Shown piece by piece: positions 55,095 through 63,594 of a DNA stretch of 64,000 nt (the first letter of the stretch is position 1; every line of letters begins with the position of its first letter). The translations under genes and the position numbers were made by a program. The notes under the pieces were generated by a model. The model did no database searches, had not been told where the DNA came from, and saw only the letters and a list, made by a program, of their open reading frames with translations. The stretch spans positions 2,252,001-2,316,000 of the forward strand of contig NZ_JAEKFH010000003.1 of the NCBI RefSeq assembly GCF_016650695.1, read 5' to 3'. The stretch is from Pseudomonas sp. TH41. GTDB taxonomy: Bacteria; Pseudomonadota; Gammaproteobacteria; Pseudomonadales; Pseudomonadaceae.

Positions 55095-56681
55095 TTATTT
55101 GAGGTTGACCTTCGAGTAATCCTGACGGCCGAACGGGCTGACCGAGTAACCCTCGACGTCTTTGCGCGTCAACGCGAAGGCGGTCGGGTGCGCCAGTGGC
55201 AACCACAGCGCCTGTTGCTGGATCTGTGTCTGGGCCTGTTCGTAGAGCTTGGTGCGCACACCTTGCTCACCGGTGGTCTTGCCGGCGCTGATCAGTTTGT
55301 CCAGGTCCTGGTTGCAATAACGGGCGAAGTTGGTGCCGGACTTGACCGCCGCGCAGGAAAATTGCGGCGTGAGGAAGTTGTCCGGGTCGCCGTTGTCGCC
55401 AGCCCAGCCCATGAACAGCAAGTCATGTTCACCGGCCTTGGCGCGGCGAATCAGCTCGCCCCACTCGATCACCCGGATCTCGGCCTGAATGCCGATTTCC
55501 GCGAGATCGGACTGAAGCAATTGCGCGCCGAGGCTCGGGTTCGGGTTCAGCAGACTGCCAGAGGGGCGGGTCCAGATGGTGGTCTGGAAGCCATCCTTCA
55601 ATCCGGCCTTGGCCATCAATGCGCGGGCCTTTTCGACGTCATGCGGATAGCCCGGCAAGCCTTTGGCATAGCTCCAGGTGTTGGGCGGATACGGGCCGTT
55701 GGCGGGTTCGGCGGTGTCTTCGAAGACCGCTTTGATGTAGTTGGCCTTGTCGAACGCGAGGTTGATCGCCTGACGCACTTCAGGTTTATCCAGTGGCGGA
55801 TGCTGGCTGTTGATGCCGACGAACGCGGTCATGAAAGCGTCAGTTTTTTCGACTTTCAATGTCGGCTCTTTCAGTGCTGCCTGTACGTCCAGAGGCTTGG
55901 GCGACAAAGCGATCTGGCACTCGTTGCGGCGCAATTTCTGCAAGCGCACATTGGCATCCGGCGTAATGGCAAAGATCAGCGGATCTACCGAAGGCTTGCC
56001 GCCGAAATAGTCGGCGTTAGCCTTGTAGCGAATTGAAGCGTCCTTCTGGAAGCGGGTGAAAATGAACGGGCCGCTGCCGATCGGCTGGCTGTTGAGCTTC
56101 TCCGGGGTGCCGGCCTTCATCAGCTTGTCGGCGTATTCAGCCGAATAGATTGAGGCGAAGCCCATGCTCAGGGTCGCGAGGAAGGTCGAGTCCGGATGGT
56201 CGAGGGTAAAGCGCACGGTCAGCGGGTCAAGTGCGTCGATCTTCTTGATCAGCGCTGGTAATTGCATCGATTGGGCGTGGGGGAAGCCGCCCTGTGCAAC
56301 GGTGTGCCAGGGGTTTGCCGGGTCGAGCATGCGGTCGAAGCTGAACTTCACATCCTCAGCGGTCAGGTCACGTGTCGGACTGAAATATTCGGTGCGGTGG
56401 AATTTCACCTGCGGATGCAGTTTGAACACGTAAGTCAGGCCATCGGGCGTGATTTCCCAACTGTCCGCGAGGCTGGCGACCACTTTGCCGCTGGCGGTGT
56501 CGAAGTCCACCAGGCGGTTCATCAGCACGTCGGCAGAGGCGTTGGTGGTGGTCAGCGAGTTGTATTGCACCACGTCGAACCCTTCAGGGCTGGCCTCGGT
56601 GCAGACAGTCAGCGCGGCCGCCATAGCCTGTGGGCTCAGAAGAAGAGGGGCAAGCAGCAGGGGTAGGGCAGCGAGGCGCAT
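55095..56681 (-). CDS. Peptide-type ABC transporter substrate-binding protein (SBP family 5)
   Basis: 528 aa. Signal peptide 'LPLLLAPLLLSPQAMAA'. Mature protein starts 'LTVCTEASPEGFDVVQYNSL', with the family segments 'WEITPDGLTYVFKLHPQVKFH' and 'LTAEDVKFSFDRMLDPAN', and ends 'VSPFGRQDYSKVNLK'. It resembles dipeptide/oligopeptide binding proteins (DppA type), acting in the periplasm. The permease and ATPase genes are not adjacent here, so it is an orphan in this window. Ligand unknown. Confidence 0.92.
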   Translation of the reverse strand: MRLAALPLLLAPLLLSPQAMAAALTVCTEASPEGFDVVQYNSLTTTNASADVLMNRLVDFDTASGKVVASLADSWEITPDGLTYVFKLHPQVKFHRTEYFSPTRDLTAEDVKFSFDRMLDPANPWHTVAQGGFPHAQSMQLPALIKKIDALDPLTVRFTLDHPDSTFLATLSMGFASIYSAEYADKLMKAGTPEKLNSQPIGSGPFIFTRFQKDASIRYKANADYFGGKPSVDPLIFAITPDANVRLQKLRRNECQIALSPKPLDVQAALKEPTLKVEKTDAFMTAFVGINSQHPPLDKPEVRQAINLAFDKANYIKAVFEDTAEPANGPYPPNTWSYAKGLPGYPHDVEKARALMAKAGLKDGFQTTIWTRPSGSLLNPNPSLGAQLLQSDLAEIGIQAEIRVIEWGELIRRAKAGEHDLLFMGWAGDNGDPDNFLTPQFSCAAVKSGTNFARYCNQDLDKLISAGKTTGEQGVRTKLYEQAQTQIQQQALWLPLAHPTAFALTRKDVEGYSVSPFGRQDYSKVNLK

Positions 56682-56950
56682 GGTCGGATTCCTTTACAGA
56701 TCGAAGGCCCATCTGCAAGTGCAGTCTGGAAAAGGCTTACCCTAGTGGGCTCTTTTGCAAATGACTATCCCCTTTTTCATTTTAAGGGGACTATAGGCGA
56801 CTGTTTTCAGTGAGTGCTGGCTGAGAAAAATCCTGAATCGGCGCGTTGCCCGATTCTCTGCGACGAGCGGTCTTCATCGACGATAGCCTTTATCCTAGGC
56901 GCTCAAAGCCCGAAAAATGGGGTTTTTATCAGTTCAACGCACACGGAATG

Positions 56951-56979
56951 TTGTTGCTCTCTAGTCTTTCTGGTATAAA
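56951..56979 (+). promoter_or_regulatory. Sigma-70 promoter of rpmB-rpmG
   Basis: TTGTTG (56951-56956), 17-nt spacer, TATAAA (56974-56979), about 150 nt before rpmB, giving a leader of about 140 nt. The rest of 56682-57128 has no gene. Confidence 0.75.
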
Positions 56980-57039
56980 GCAGCGCTCTTTTCTAGGGGC
57001 CCGGTTCCTTCGTTTGTAGGTGTAGCCGGTAAGACCCTT

Positions 57040-57128
57040 AAAGAAACGCGGCGCCTGGCGCCAAATGACTGAGAGATTAAGCGGCCAACCCATGCCGGGT
57101 TGGGCATGTGGTTTTAGAGGGCTGAGGC
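57040..57128 (+). promoter_or_regulatory. Structured leader of rpmB
   Basis: The leader holds ggcgcc-tggcgcc near 57050-57062. It also has two mutually exclusive pairings around 57083-57108: caaccc/gggttg or catgcc/gggcatg. This could be a ribosomal-protein autoregulatory element, but I know of no proven element of this sequence. Confidence 0.35.
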
Positions 57129-57362
57129 ATGTCGAGAGTCTGTCAAGTTACCGGTAAGGGTCCGGTGACTGGGAATAACATTTCCCACGCAAATAACAAA
57201 ACCCGTCGTCGTTTCCTGCCGAACCTGCAGCATCACCGCTTCTGGGTTGAAGAAGAGAAACGTTTCGTGCGTCTGCGCGTATCTGCCAAAGGCATGCGCA
57301 TCATCGACAAGCGTGGCATCACTGTCGTGCTGGCCGAAATCCGCGCCGCTGGCAAGATCTAA
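57129..57362 (+). CDS. rpmB: 50S ribosomal protein L28
   Basis: 77 aa, the normal length: '[20 protein letters not shown]', '[20 protein letters not shown]', '[17 protein letters not shown]'. There is one Cys only, so it is not the four-cysteine zinc form. GAGG lies 8 nt upstream. Followed after 11 nt by rpmG, the conserved L28-L33 operon. Confidence 0.98.
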   Translation: MSRVCQVTGKGPVTGNNISHANNKTRRRFLPNLQHHRFWVEEEKRFVRLRVSAKGMRIIDKRGITVVLAEIRAAGKI

Positions 57363-57373
57363 GGGAGCTAATC

Positions 57374-57529
57374 ATGCGTGAATTGATTCGTTTGATTTCG
57401 AGCGCCGGTACTGGTCACTTCTACACTACCGACAAGAACAAGCGCACTACTCCGGACAAAATCGAGATCAAGAAATTTGATCCGGTTGTTCGCAAGCACG
57501 TGATCTACAAAGAAGGCAAAATCAAGTAA
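57374..57529 (+). CDS. rpmG: 50S ribosomal protein L33, zinc-independent form
   Basis: 51 codons: starts '[20 protein letters not shown]', continues '[20 protein letters not shown]' and ends '[11 protein letters not shown]'. No cysteines, so it is the zinc-free type, usable under zinc limitation. GGGAG lies upstream of ATG 57374. Last gene of the rpmB operon, with a terminator 20 nt later. Confidence 0.97.
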   Translation: MRELIRLISSAGTGHFYTTDKNKRTTPDKIEIKKFDPVVRKHVIYKEGKIK

Positions 57530-57548
57530 TTGATTTTTCTCTCTTACG

Positions 57549-57582
57549 AAAAAGGCCCGTATCGCGAGATACGGGCCTTTTT
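57549..57582. terminator. Bidirectional terminator after rpmG
   Basis: Stem aaaaaggcccgtatc (57549-57563) / gatacgggccttttt (57568-57582), loop gcga. It ends rpmB-rpmG and possibly the leftward I78-like gene. Confidence 0.94.
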
Positions 57583-57645
57583 TGTTGTTTGTCGAATCGG
57601 GTGCTATTAACGGCCCCAAGTTCTTAACAAAGATAGATTAACTGA

Positions 57646-57957
57646 TTAGCCGCACTGGAAGTGGGTATAGAAGTTTCCTTCGTCGCTGATCACTCGGAGG
57701 CGATCGCTCCTGTATTCCTGGGTGTAAGTCTCGCCTGATTTTTCATGGCGTACGATTGCCGCCCCTGACAATAGGCGCAGCGCTTCTAAAAGCCCTGGTG
57801 TGACCTGAGTCGGCACGAAGGTGTTGTATGCAAAGTTACTATTGCATCGGCCAGGCTTGTTTGTGTTCTCGGCGGCCGAGGCTTCAAACATTCCAAAGCT
57901 CAGAGCAAGTACGGCTGTCAGGGCAGAACCTTTCAGAGAAGTGATTTTAGGCATCAT
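57646..57957 (-). CDS. Secreted I78-like (peptidase-inhibitor family) small protein
   Basis: 103 aa, ATG 57957 with AAGGA upstream (57954 also possible). Signal peptide 'LTAVLALSFGMFEASAA'. The mature part ends 'TYTQEYRSDRLRVISDEG...FQCG', matching the I78 pattern (x-D/E-Y/F-R-x-x-R-L-x-V ... CG), so it is predicted as a periplasmic serine protease inhibitor-like protein. Two Cys could form a disulfide. A cytosolic-looking relative lies 65 nt upstream in the same direction. Confidence 0.65.
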   Translation of the reverse strand: MMPKITSLKGSALTAVLALSFGMFEASAAENTNKPGRCNSNFAYNTFVPTQVTPGLLEALRLLSGAAIVRHEKSGETYTQEYRSDRLRVISDEGNFYTHFQCG

Positions 57958-58022
57958 GTTGCTTCCTTGCGTAATTGATTTTCAAAGCGCCTTTTTAGTT
58001 GGGTGTGAATCAGGTTTTTTGA

Positions 58023-58241
58023 TCAGCCGCACTCGATGCTGACAATGATCCTGTCAGCATTGGTGTGCAGGTTGATTCGTCGCGGACGCAGGTCGAAAGT
58101 CGAGGGATACGTTGGCCCGGTGGCCCTTACGGGAGCCCCATTGGCCAGGGCGCGAACTTCTTCCAGCAACTCGGGAGTGCATTTCTGGCCGAGAGTGTAC
58201 TGCGCGACGCTGAGGTCGCATTGATCAGGTAAGACAGGCAT
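58023..58241 (-). CDS. I78-like small protein without signal peptide
   Basis: 72 aa; ATG 58241 has a strong AAGGAGG, better than 58256. Ends 'PSTFDLRPRRINLHTNADRI...ECG', the same I78-type signature as the neighbouring gene, with 'CDLSVAQYTLGQKCTPELLEEVRALANGAPVR' before it. No signal peptide is visible. The pair probably arose by duplication, with one copy exported. Targets unknown. Confidence 0.62.
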   Translation of the reverse strand: MPVLPDQCDLSVAQYTLGQKCTPELLEEVRALANGAPVRATGPTYPSTFDLRPRRINLHTNADRIIVSIECG

Positions 58242-58413
58242 TTTGCCTCCTTGCAAATGTATTGGGTCAGGGCGCTCAATCGTCGGGTCGGCCGCACATC
58301 CTGTGCGTTACCGTCCCGACAATGAAATAGGTGGCGCCTGTTAACAGTCTTATCCGTTGTTGCGGGAATTGGCCAGCGACCGAATGTCAGCTTCTGTTTC
58401 AGTTTTTCAAGGT

Positions 58414-58776
58414 TCAGGCCTTCTGTTCAAACGCCACATAGATCTTGCGGCAAGGCTCCAGCACTTCCCAAGTGCCCCGGAACCCGGCCGGGATCACAAA
58501 GCGATCACCCGCGCGCACGGTTTTGCTATTGCCGTCATTGTCGCGCAGCACTGAGACGCCCTGAACGATTTCGCAGTACTCGTGTTCGGTGAAGTTCACC
58601 AGCCACTGGCCGACTTCGCCTTCCCAAACGCCTGCATTCAACTGGCCGCAAGGGCTGTTGTAGTGGTTGTACACCGCTTGTTCAGGGTCGCCCTTGAGGA
58701 CTTTCGCCGGGTCCGGCCGATAGCGATCTGGCTGGGTGGTGGCTTGGCTGAAGTCGACGACATCCTGGATATTCAT
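58414..58776 (-). CDS. Cupin-domain protein
   Basis: 120 aa single beta-barrel of the Cupin_3 (DUF861) type: 'GVWEGEVGQWLVNFTEHEYCEIVQGVSVL' and 'VRAGDRFVIPAGFRGTWEVLEPCRKIYVAFE'. Proteins of this kind often sit beside amine or polyamine catabolic genes. Here it is divergent from an aldehyde dehydrogenase that could be in such a pathway. Metal ligands are only partly recognisable (His, Glu). Substrate unknown. Confidence 0.85.
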   Translation of the reverse strand: MNIQDVVDFSQATTQPDRYRPDPAKVLKGDPEQAVYNHYNSPCGQLNAGVWEGEVGQWLVNFTEHEYCEIVQGVSVLRDNDGNSKTVRAGDRFVIPAGFRGTWEVLEPCRKIYVAFEQKA

Positions 58777-59012
58777 TGTTGTAATTCCCCGTGATTGCGG
58801 CGCGATGGCTGGAAAGACCCAAAGTCTATGTTTATTAAAATGAACACTGCAAGGCCGTTTGCCGACCTTGTGTCAAATATATTGAAACAACCCCGGTCAC
58901 TGGTTTAGGGTGGCAGGTGCCTTGGGCCGATTGCAGGCTGGCCGGGCAGAATTCCTGACAGCACCCGCGAAGAACGCGGGGCGCTCGTATTCAATAAGAG
59001 GAGGACACTCGT

Positions 59013-60506
59013 ATGACCACCCTGACTCGTGCCGATTGGGAGCAACGGGCTCGCGATCTGAAGATCGAAGGCCGTGCCTACATCAATGGCGAATACACCG
59101 ATGCCGTCTCCAGCGAGACCTTCGAGTGCATCAGCCCGGTCGATGGCCGTCTGCTGGGCAAGATCGCCAGCTGTGACGCCGCCGACGCCCAACGCGCTGT
59201 TGAAAACGCTCGCGCCACCTTCAATTCCGGCGTCTGGTCGCGCCTGGCGCCAACCAAGCGCAAAGCCACCATGATTCGTTTCGCCGGTCTGCTGAAACAG
59301 CACGCCGAAGAGCTGGCCTTGCTTGAAACCCTGGACATGGGCAAGCCGATCAGCGATTCCTTGTACATCGACGTTCCAGGCGCGGCGCAAGCCCTGAGCT
59401 GGAGCGGTGAAGCCATCGATAAAATCTACGACGAAGTGGCGGCGACCCCGCACGACCAACTGGGTCTGGTGACCCGCGAGCCGGTCGGCGTCGTCGGCGC
59501 CATCGTGCCGTGGAACTTCCCGTTGATGATGGCCTGCTGGAAACTCGGCCCGGCGCTGTCCACCGGTAACTCGGTGATCCTCAAGCCGTCCGAAAAATCC
59601 CCGCTGACCGCCATCCGCATCGCTGCGCTGGCTGTTGAAGCCGGCATTCCGAAAGGCGTGCTGAACGTGCTGCCCGGCTACGGCCACACCGTCGGCAAAG
59701 CCCTGGCCCTGCACAACGACGTGGACACCCTGGTGTTCACCGGTTCGACCAAGATCGCCAAGCAACTGCTGATCTACTCCGGCGAATCGAACATGAAGCG
59801 CGTCTGGCTCGAAGCCGGCGGCAAGAGCCCGAACATCGTGTTTGCCGATGCCCCGGACCTGCAAGCGGCCGCTGAAGCCGCTGCCGGCGCCATCGCCTTC
59901 AACCAGGGTGAAGTCTGCACCGCTGGCTCGCGTCTGCTGGTCGAGCGTTCGATCAAGGACACCTTCCTGCCGCTGGTGATCGAAGCACTGAAAACCTGGA
60001 AGCCGGGCAACCCGCTGGACCCGGCGACCACTGTCGGCGCACTGGTGGATACCCAGCAGATGAACACCGTGCTGTCTTACATCGAATCCGGTCACACCGA
60101 CGGCGCCAAACTGGTGGCTGGCGGCAAGCGTATTCTTCAGGAAACCGGTGGCACTTATGTTGAGCCGACGATTTTCGACGGTGTAAGCAACGCGATGAAA
60201 ATCGCTCAGGAAGAGATCTTTGGGCCGGTACTGTCGGTGATCGCGTTCGATACCGCCGAAGAAGCCATTGCGATTGCCAACGACACGCCTTACGGCCTCG
60301 CCGCTGCGGTGTGGACCAAGGACATCTCGAAGGCTCACCTGACCGCCAGGGCGCTGCGTGCCGGTAGCGTGTGGGTCAACCAGTACGATGGCGGCGACAT
60401 GACCGCACCGTTTGGTGGCTTCAAGCAGTCGGGCAACGGTCGCGACAAGTCGCTGCATGCGTTCGACAAGTACACCGAGCTGAAGGCGACCTGGATCAAG
60501 TTGTAA
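59013..60506 (+). CDS. Aldehyde dehydrogenase (PuuC/KauB-like)
   Basis: 497 aa NAD(P)-dependent aldehyde dehydrogenase, behind a strong AGGAGG. Catalytic Cys in 'FNQGEVCTAGSRLLVERS', general-base Glu in 'VWLEAGGKSPNIVFADAPDL', and 'VPWNFPLMMACWKLGPALSTGN'. The sequence resembles gamma-glutamyl-aminobutyraldehyde or 4-guanidinobutyraldehyde dehydrogenases of polyamine and arginine breakdown. The exact substrate cannot be read from sequence. Neighbouring cupin and MFS genes fit an amine-utilisation setting. Confidence 0.92.
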   Translation: MTTLTRADWEQRARDLKIEGRAYINGEYTDAVSSETFECISPVDGRLLGKIASCDAADAQRAVENARATFNSGVWSRLAPTKRKATMIRFAGLLKQHAEELALLETLDMGKPISDSLYIDVPGAAQALSWSGEAIDKIYDEVAATPHDQLGLVTREPVGVVGAIVPWNFPLMMACWKLGPALSTGNSVILKPSEKSPLTAIRIAALAVEAGIPKGVLNVLPGYGHTVGKALALHNDVDTLVFTGSTKIAKQLLIYSGESNMKRVWLEAGGKSPNIVFADAPDLQAAAEAAAGAIAFNQGEVCTAGSRLLVERSIKDTFLPLVIEALKTWKPGNPLDPATTVGALVDTQQMNTVLSYIESGHTDGAKLVAGGKRILQETGGTYVEPTIFDGVSNAMKIAQEEIFGPVLSVIAFDTAEEAIAIANDTPYGLAAAVWTKDISKAHLTARALRAGSVWVNQYDGGDMTAPFGGFKQSGNGRDKSLHAFDKYTELKATWIKL

Positions 60507-60535
60507 GTCGGTTTTCTTAACGACGCAGATCCCTT

Positions 60536-60697
60536 GTGGGAGCGAGCCTTTGTGGTGAGGGGATTTATCCCCGTTCGGCTGCGAAGCAGTCGCAAAACCA
60601 GTGAATGCGGTGTATCGATACTCCGCTGTTGCAGGTTTTGGGGCCGCTGCGCAACCCAACGGGGATAAATCCCTTCACCACAAAGGCTCGCTCCCAC
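60536..60697. repeat. Composite REP doublet with 40-bp arms
   Basis: Arm 60536-60575 ('gtgggagcgagcctttgtgg...ccccgtt') pairs with 60658-60697, 39 of 40 positions. Between them is 'cggctgcgaagcagtcgcaaaa' and its imperfect inverse. So several REP cores are nested in one cruciform-capable element. Located between the aldehyde dehydrogenase and MFS genes. Confidence 0.85.
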
Positions 60698-60746
60698 ATT
60701 TGTTTTGTGTCGTCTGTGAAAAATAATATCCACAGGAGCGTGGAAC

Positions 60747-61889
60747 ATGCGTTGGGCGACTTATTTCGCCGTGTTGGCGTCGGTCTTGAGTGTCGGCCTG
60801 GCCCTGGGTGTCAGCATGCCGCTGGTGTCGTTTCGCCTGGAAAGCTGGGGTTACGGCTCGTTCGCGATCGGCGTGATGGCGGCGATGCCGGCGTTGGGTG
60901 TCTTGCTGGGCGCGAAAATCTCCAGCCACCTGGCGGCGCGTCTCGGCACGGCCAATCTGATGCGCCTGTGCCTGTGGGCCGGGGCATTGTCCGTCGGTTT
61001 GCTAGCGCTATTACCGAGTTATCCGATCTGGCTGCTGCTGCGGTTGATGATCGGGGTGGTGCTGACACTGGTCTTCATCCTCGGTGAAAGCTGGATCAAT
61101 CAACTGGTGGTCGAGCAATGGCGTGGGCGGCTGGTGGCGCTGTATGGCAGCACCTACGCATTGAGCCAGTTGGGCGGGCCATTGCTGTTGGGAGCCTTGG
61201 GCACCGAGCAGGATTACGGCTTCTGGGTCGGCGTCGGTTTGCTGGTGGCGGCGCCGTTGCTGTTGCTGGGCCGCAGTGGCGCGCCCAGCAGCGAAGCCAG
61301 TAGCGTGACCTTCGGTGACTTGCTGAGTTTCTGCCGAGGCCTGCCGGCCATTGCCTGGGCGGTTTCGCTGTTCGCGGCGTTTGAAGCGATGATCCTGACC
61401 TTGCTGCCGGTGTATTGCCTGCGTCAGGGCTTCACGGCGGAAATCGCCCTGGCGATGGTCAGCACAGTCGTGGTCGGCGATGCCTTGTTGCAGTTGCCGA
61501 TAGGGGCGTTGGCTGATCGCTTGTCACGACGCACGCTGTTCACCGGGTGTGCAGTGGTTTTGCTGCTGTCGAGCCTGGCGATCCCGCTGCTGATCGACAC
61601 GTTGTTGATCTGGCCGTTGTGGGTGTTATTCGGCGCCAGTGCCGGGGGGCTGTTCACCTTGTCACTGATCCTGATCGGCGAGCGATACCGCGACGATGCG
61701 CTGGTGCGGGCCAATGCTCACATCGCGCAGCTGTGGGGGATTGGTTGTCTGGTCGGGCCACTGGCGGCCGGTGCCGGCAGCCAATGGATCAGTGGGCATG
61801 CATTGCCGTTGCTGATGGCGGCCGGTGCGTTTGGATTGGTGATTCTGGTGTCGCGCCAGGGTGCATTTGGCGCGGCGCAGCCGGCATGA
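60747..61889 (+). CDS. Major facilitator superfamily transporter
   Basis: 380 aa, about 12 hydrophobic helices, AGGAGCG before ATG 60747. 'MPLVSFRLESWGYGSFAIGVMAAMPALGVLLG' and 'LPIGALADRLSRRTLFTG' show MFS topology with the loop between helices 8 and 9 conserved. It resembles the YcaD-like group. Substrate unknown. Confidence 0.88.
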   Translation: MRWATYFAVLASVLSVGLALGVSMPLVSFRLESWGYGSFAIGVMAAMPALGVLLGAKISSHLAARLGTANLMRLCLWAGALSVGLLALLPSYPIWLLLRLMIGVVLTLVFILGESWINQLVVEQWRGRLVALYGSTYALSQLGGPLLLGALGTEQDYGFWVGVGLLVAAPLLLLGRSGAPSSEASSVTFGDLLSFCRGLPAIAWAVSLFAAFEAMILTLLPVYCLRQGFTAEIALAMVSTVVVGDALLQLPIGALADRLSRRTLFTGCAVVLLLSSLAIPLLIDTLLIWPLWVLFGASAGGLFTLSLILIGERYRDDALVRANAHIAQLWGIGCLVGPLAAGAGSQWISGHALPLLMAAGAFGLVILVSRQGAFGAAQPA

Positions 61890-61892
61890 TTT

Positions 61893-61935
61893 TGTAGCAG
61901 CTGGCGAAGCCTGCGTTCGGCAGCTGCTACGGATC
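61893..61935. repeat. Single REP hairpin
   Basis: 'gtagcagctggcgaagcctgcgttcggcagctgctac' is the same family as the 44-bp arms at 23708-23836, here as a short imperfect hairpin just after the MFS stop. Confidence 0.8.
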
Positions 61936-61965
61936 GCGTTATTGTGCTGGACGCGAGTTATGCGC

Positions 61966-63534
61966 CTACAACATCCGCTCCAGGCCGACGGTGGTGCTCA
62001 TCCAGGCGTTGAAGCGCCGCCACCAGCTACCCGGCTCCTTGGTCAGGGTGTGCATCTTGCCGTCATCTTCGGTGACCCAGACGATCTTGCCTTGTTCCAG
62101 CTTCACCTGATAACTCAAAGGCGGCGCCATACCTTGCAGTGCCAGTTCGCGGACACGGGTCGCGAGTTCCGGGCTGTCCACCAGCACGCCGACTTCGGTG
62201 TTCCACAGCACTGAGCGCCGGTCGAAGTTAAACGAGCCGATAAAGGACTTCTGCTGGTCGAAGATCATTGCCTTGCTGTGCAGGCTGGAATCGGAACTCG
62301 GCGAGGATTTGCTGCCAAGAAAATGCGGTCCGCTGCCCCCGCCTTCGCCGGGCTGCCGACGCAATTCGAACAATTGCACGCCATGCTCCAGCAGCGCCTT
62401 GCGGTACGGCGCGTAACCACCATGCACCGCCGGCACATCAGTGGCCTCCAGTGAGTTGGTCAGCAGCTTCACTGAGACGCCAGCATCGGCACGTCCGGTC
62501 AGGTACACCAGCCCCGGCGGGCCGGGGACGAAGTACGCCGAGATCAAGATCAGCTCTTTGCTGACCCCGTTGAGCTCGGGCGCCAGCTGCGTGGTCAGCA
62601 GCAACTGCGGGTCGGGCTCGCCGTTGGCCAGCACCTTGCTCGGCGCATCCCACAACACCTGGCTTCGGGCCCAGATAAGCTCCCTGCGCCATATGTCCAG
62701 GCGAGGGTGCCTGGCGTAGGTCGTCAGGTGCTGATAGAGCGCGTGATTCTGTTTGCGCGTTTCGTCCAGGGATGCCTCTAGTCGGGTCCGGGTATTGTCG
62801 AAGTCCTTGGCGGTCGGTTTGTACGTGAGAAATTCATTGATCGGCTTGCTCAGCGCACTGTTCCAGTACTGGTCGAAACTGTGCCCCAGTTGCTCGGCAA
62901 CCGGGCCAACGCTGAGCATGTCGATGTCAGTGAAATTCAGGTTGGGCTCGGCATCGAAATACTCATCCCCCAGGTTGCGCCCGCCGACAATGGCCACGCT
63001 GTTGTCCGCCAGCCACAGCTTGTTGTGCATGCGCCGGTGTTGCTGCGACAGGTTGAACAAGCGGCCCATGGTTCGCGTTACACCGGTGCTGCGGCCCAGG
63101 TGCAGCGGATTGAACAGCCGGATCTGGATCTGCGGATGTACCGCCAGGGTGGCGATGACCCAGTCCAGACCGTCGCTGCTGGTGTCATCGAGGAGGATTC
63201 GCACGCGCACGCCACGGTCGGCAGCTTTGAACAGTTCGTCCACCAGCATCCGAGTGCTGATGCCGTCGTGGACGACGTAGTACTGCAAATCGAGACTGCT
63301 TTGGGCATTGCGGATCAGCTCGGCGCGGGCCGTAAAGGCATCGGTACTGTTGGGCAGCAGTCGAAAGCCGGATTGCCCTTGGTGGGACGCGGCCTGGGAC
63401 TGGATTGACCGGCCAAACACTGAGTCGCTGGCAGGCAGCGCCTGGCTGGGTTCGCGCTCAACGTGGAGGCTGGCGCAGCCGGCAAGGAACGACGTGAGTA
63501 ACAGTAAAGCGAGCAGGGGCTGTCTGACTCTCAC
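61966..63534 (-). CDS. Phospholipase D-family lipoprotein (cardiolipin-synthase C-like)
   Basis: 522 aa. The signal peptide ends in the lipobox 'LAGCAS' (Cys20). Two HKD catalytic motifs are present: 'MHNKLWLADNSVAIVGGRN' and 'LHSKAMIFDQQKSFIGSFNFD', making one active site. Similar proteins (ClsC/YmdC-like) transfer phosphatidyl groups to make cardiolipin; hydrolase activity is also possible. Being lipid-anchored, it acts at the envelope. Convergent with the MFS gene. Confidence 0.9.
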   Translation of the reverse strand: MRVRQPLLALLLLTSFLAGCASLHVEREPSQALPASDSVFGRSIQSQAASHQGQSGFRLLPNSTDAFTARAELIRNAQSSLDLQYYVVHDGISTRMLVDELFKAADRGVRVRILLDDTSSDGLDWVIATLAVHPQIQIRLFNPLHLGRSTGVTRTMGRLFNLSQQHRRMHNKLWLADNSVAIVGGRNLGDEYFDAEPNLNFTDIDMLSVGPVAEQLGHSFDQYWNSALSKPINEFLTYKPTAKDFDNTRTRLEASLDETRKQNHALYQHLTTYARHPRLDIWRRELIWARSQVLWDAPSKVLANGEPDPQLLLTTQLAPELNGVSKELILISAYFVPGPPGLVYLTGRADAGVSVKLLTNSLEATDVPAVHGGYAPYRKALLEHGVQLFELRRQPGEGGGSGPHFLGSKSSPSSDSSLHSKAMIFDQQKSFIGSFNFDRRSVLWNTEVGVLVDSPELATRVRELALQGMAPPLSYQVKLEQGKIVWVTEDDGKMHTLTKEPGSWWRRFNAWMSTTVGLERML

Positions 63535-63594
63535 GAGGGATCGTTCCGATTGACGGCAGATGTTGGCATATGGACGCTGGTTTCCTGGTAAAGG

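Noticed and set aside
58357-58554. 65-codon plus-strand frame opposite the cupin gene
   Set aside because: Mostly antisense to a recognised cupin, with no ribosome site.
58905-60659. 584-codon minus-strand frame opposite the aldehyde dehydrogenase
   Set aside because: A very long antisense shadow; the plus strand encodes a complete enzyme with all catalytic motifs.
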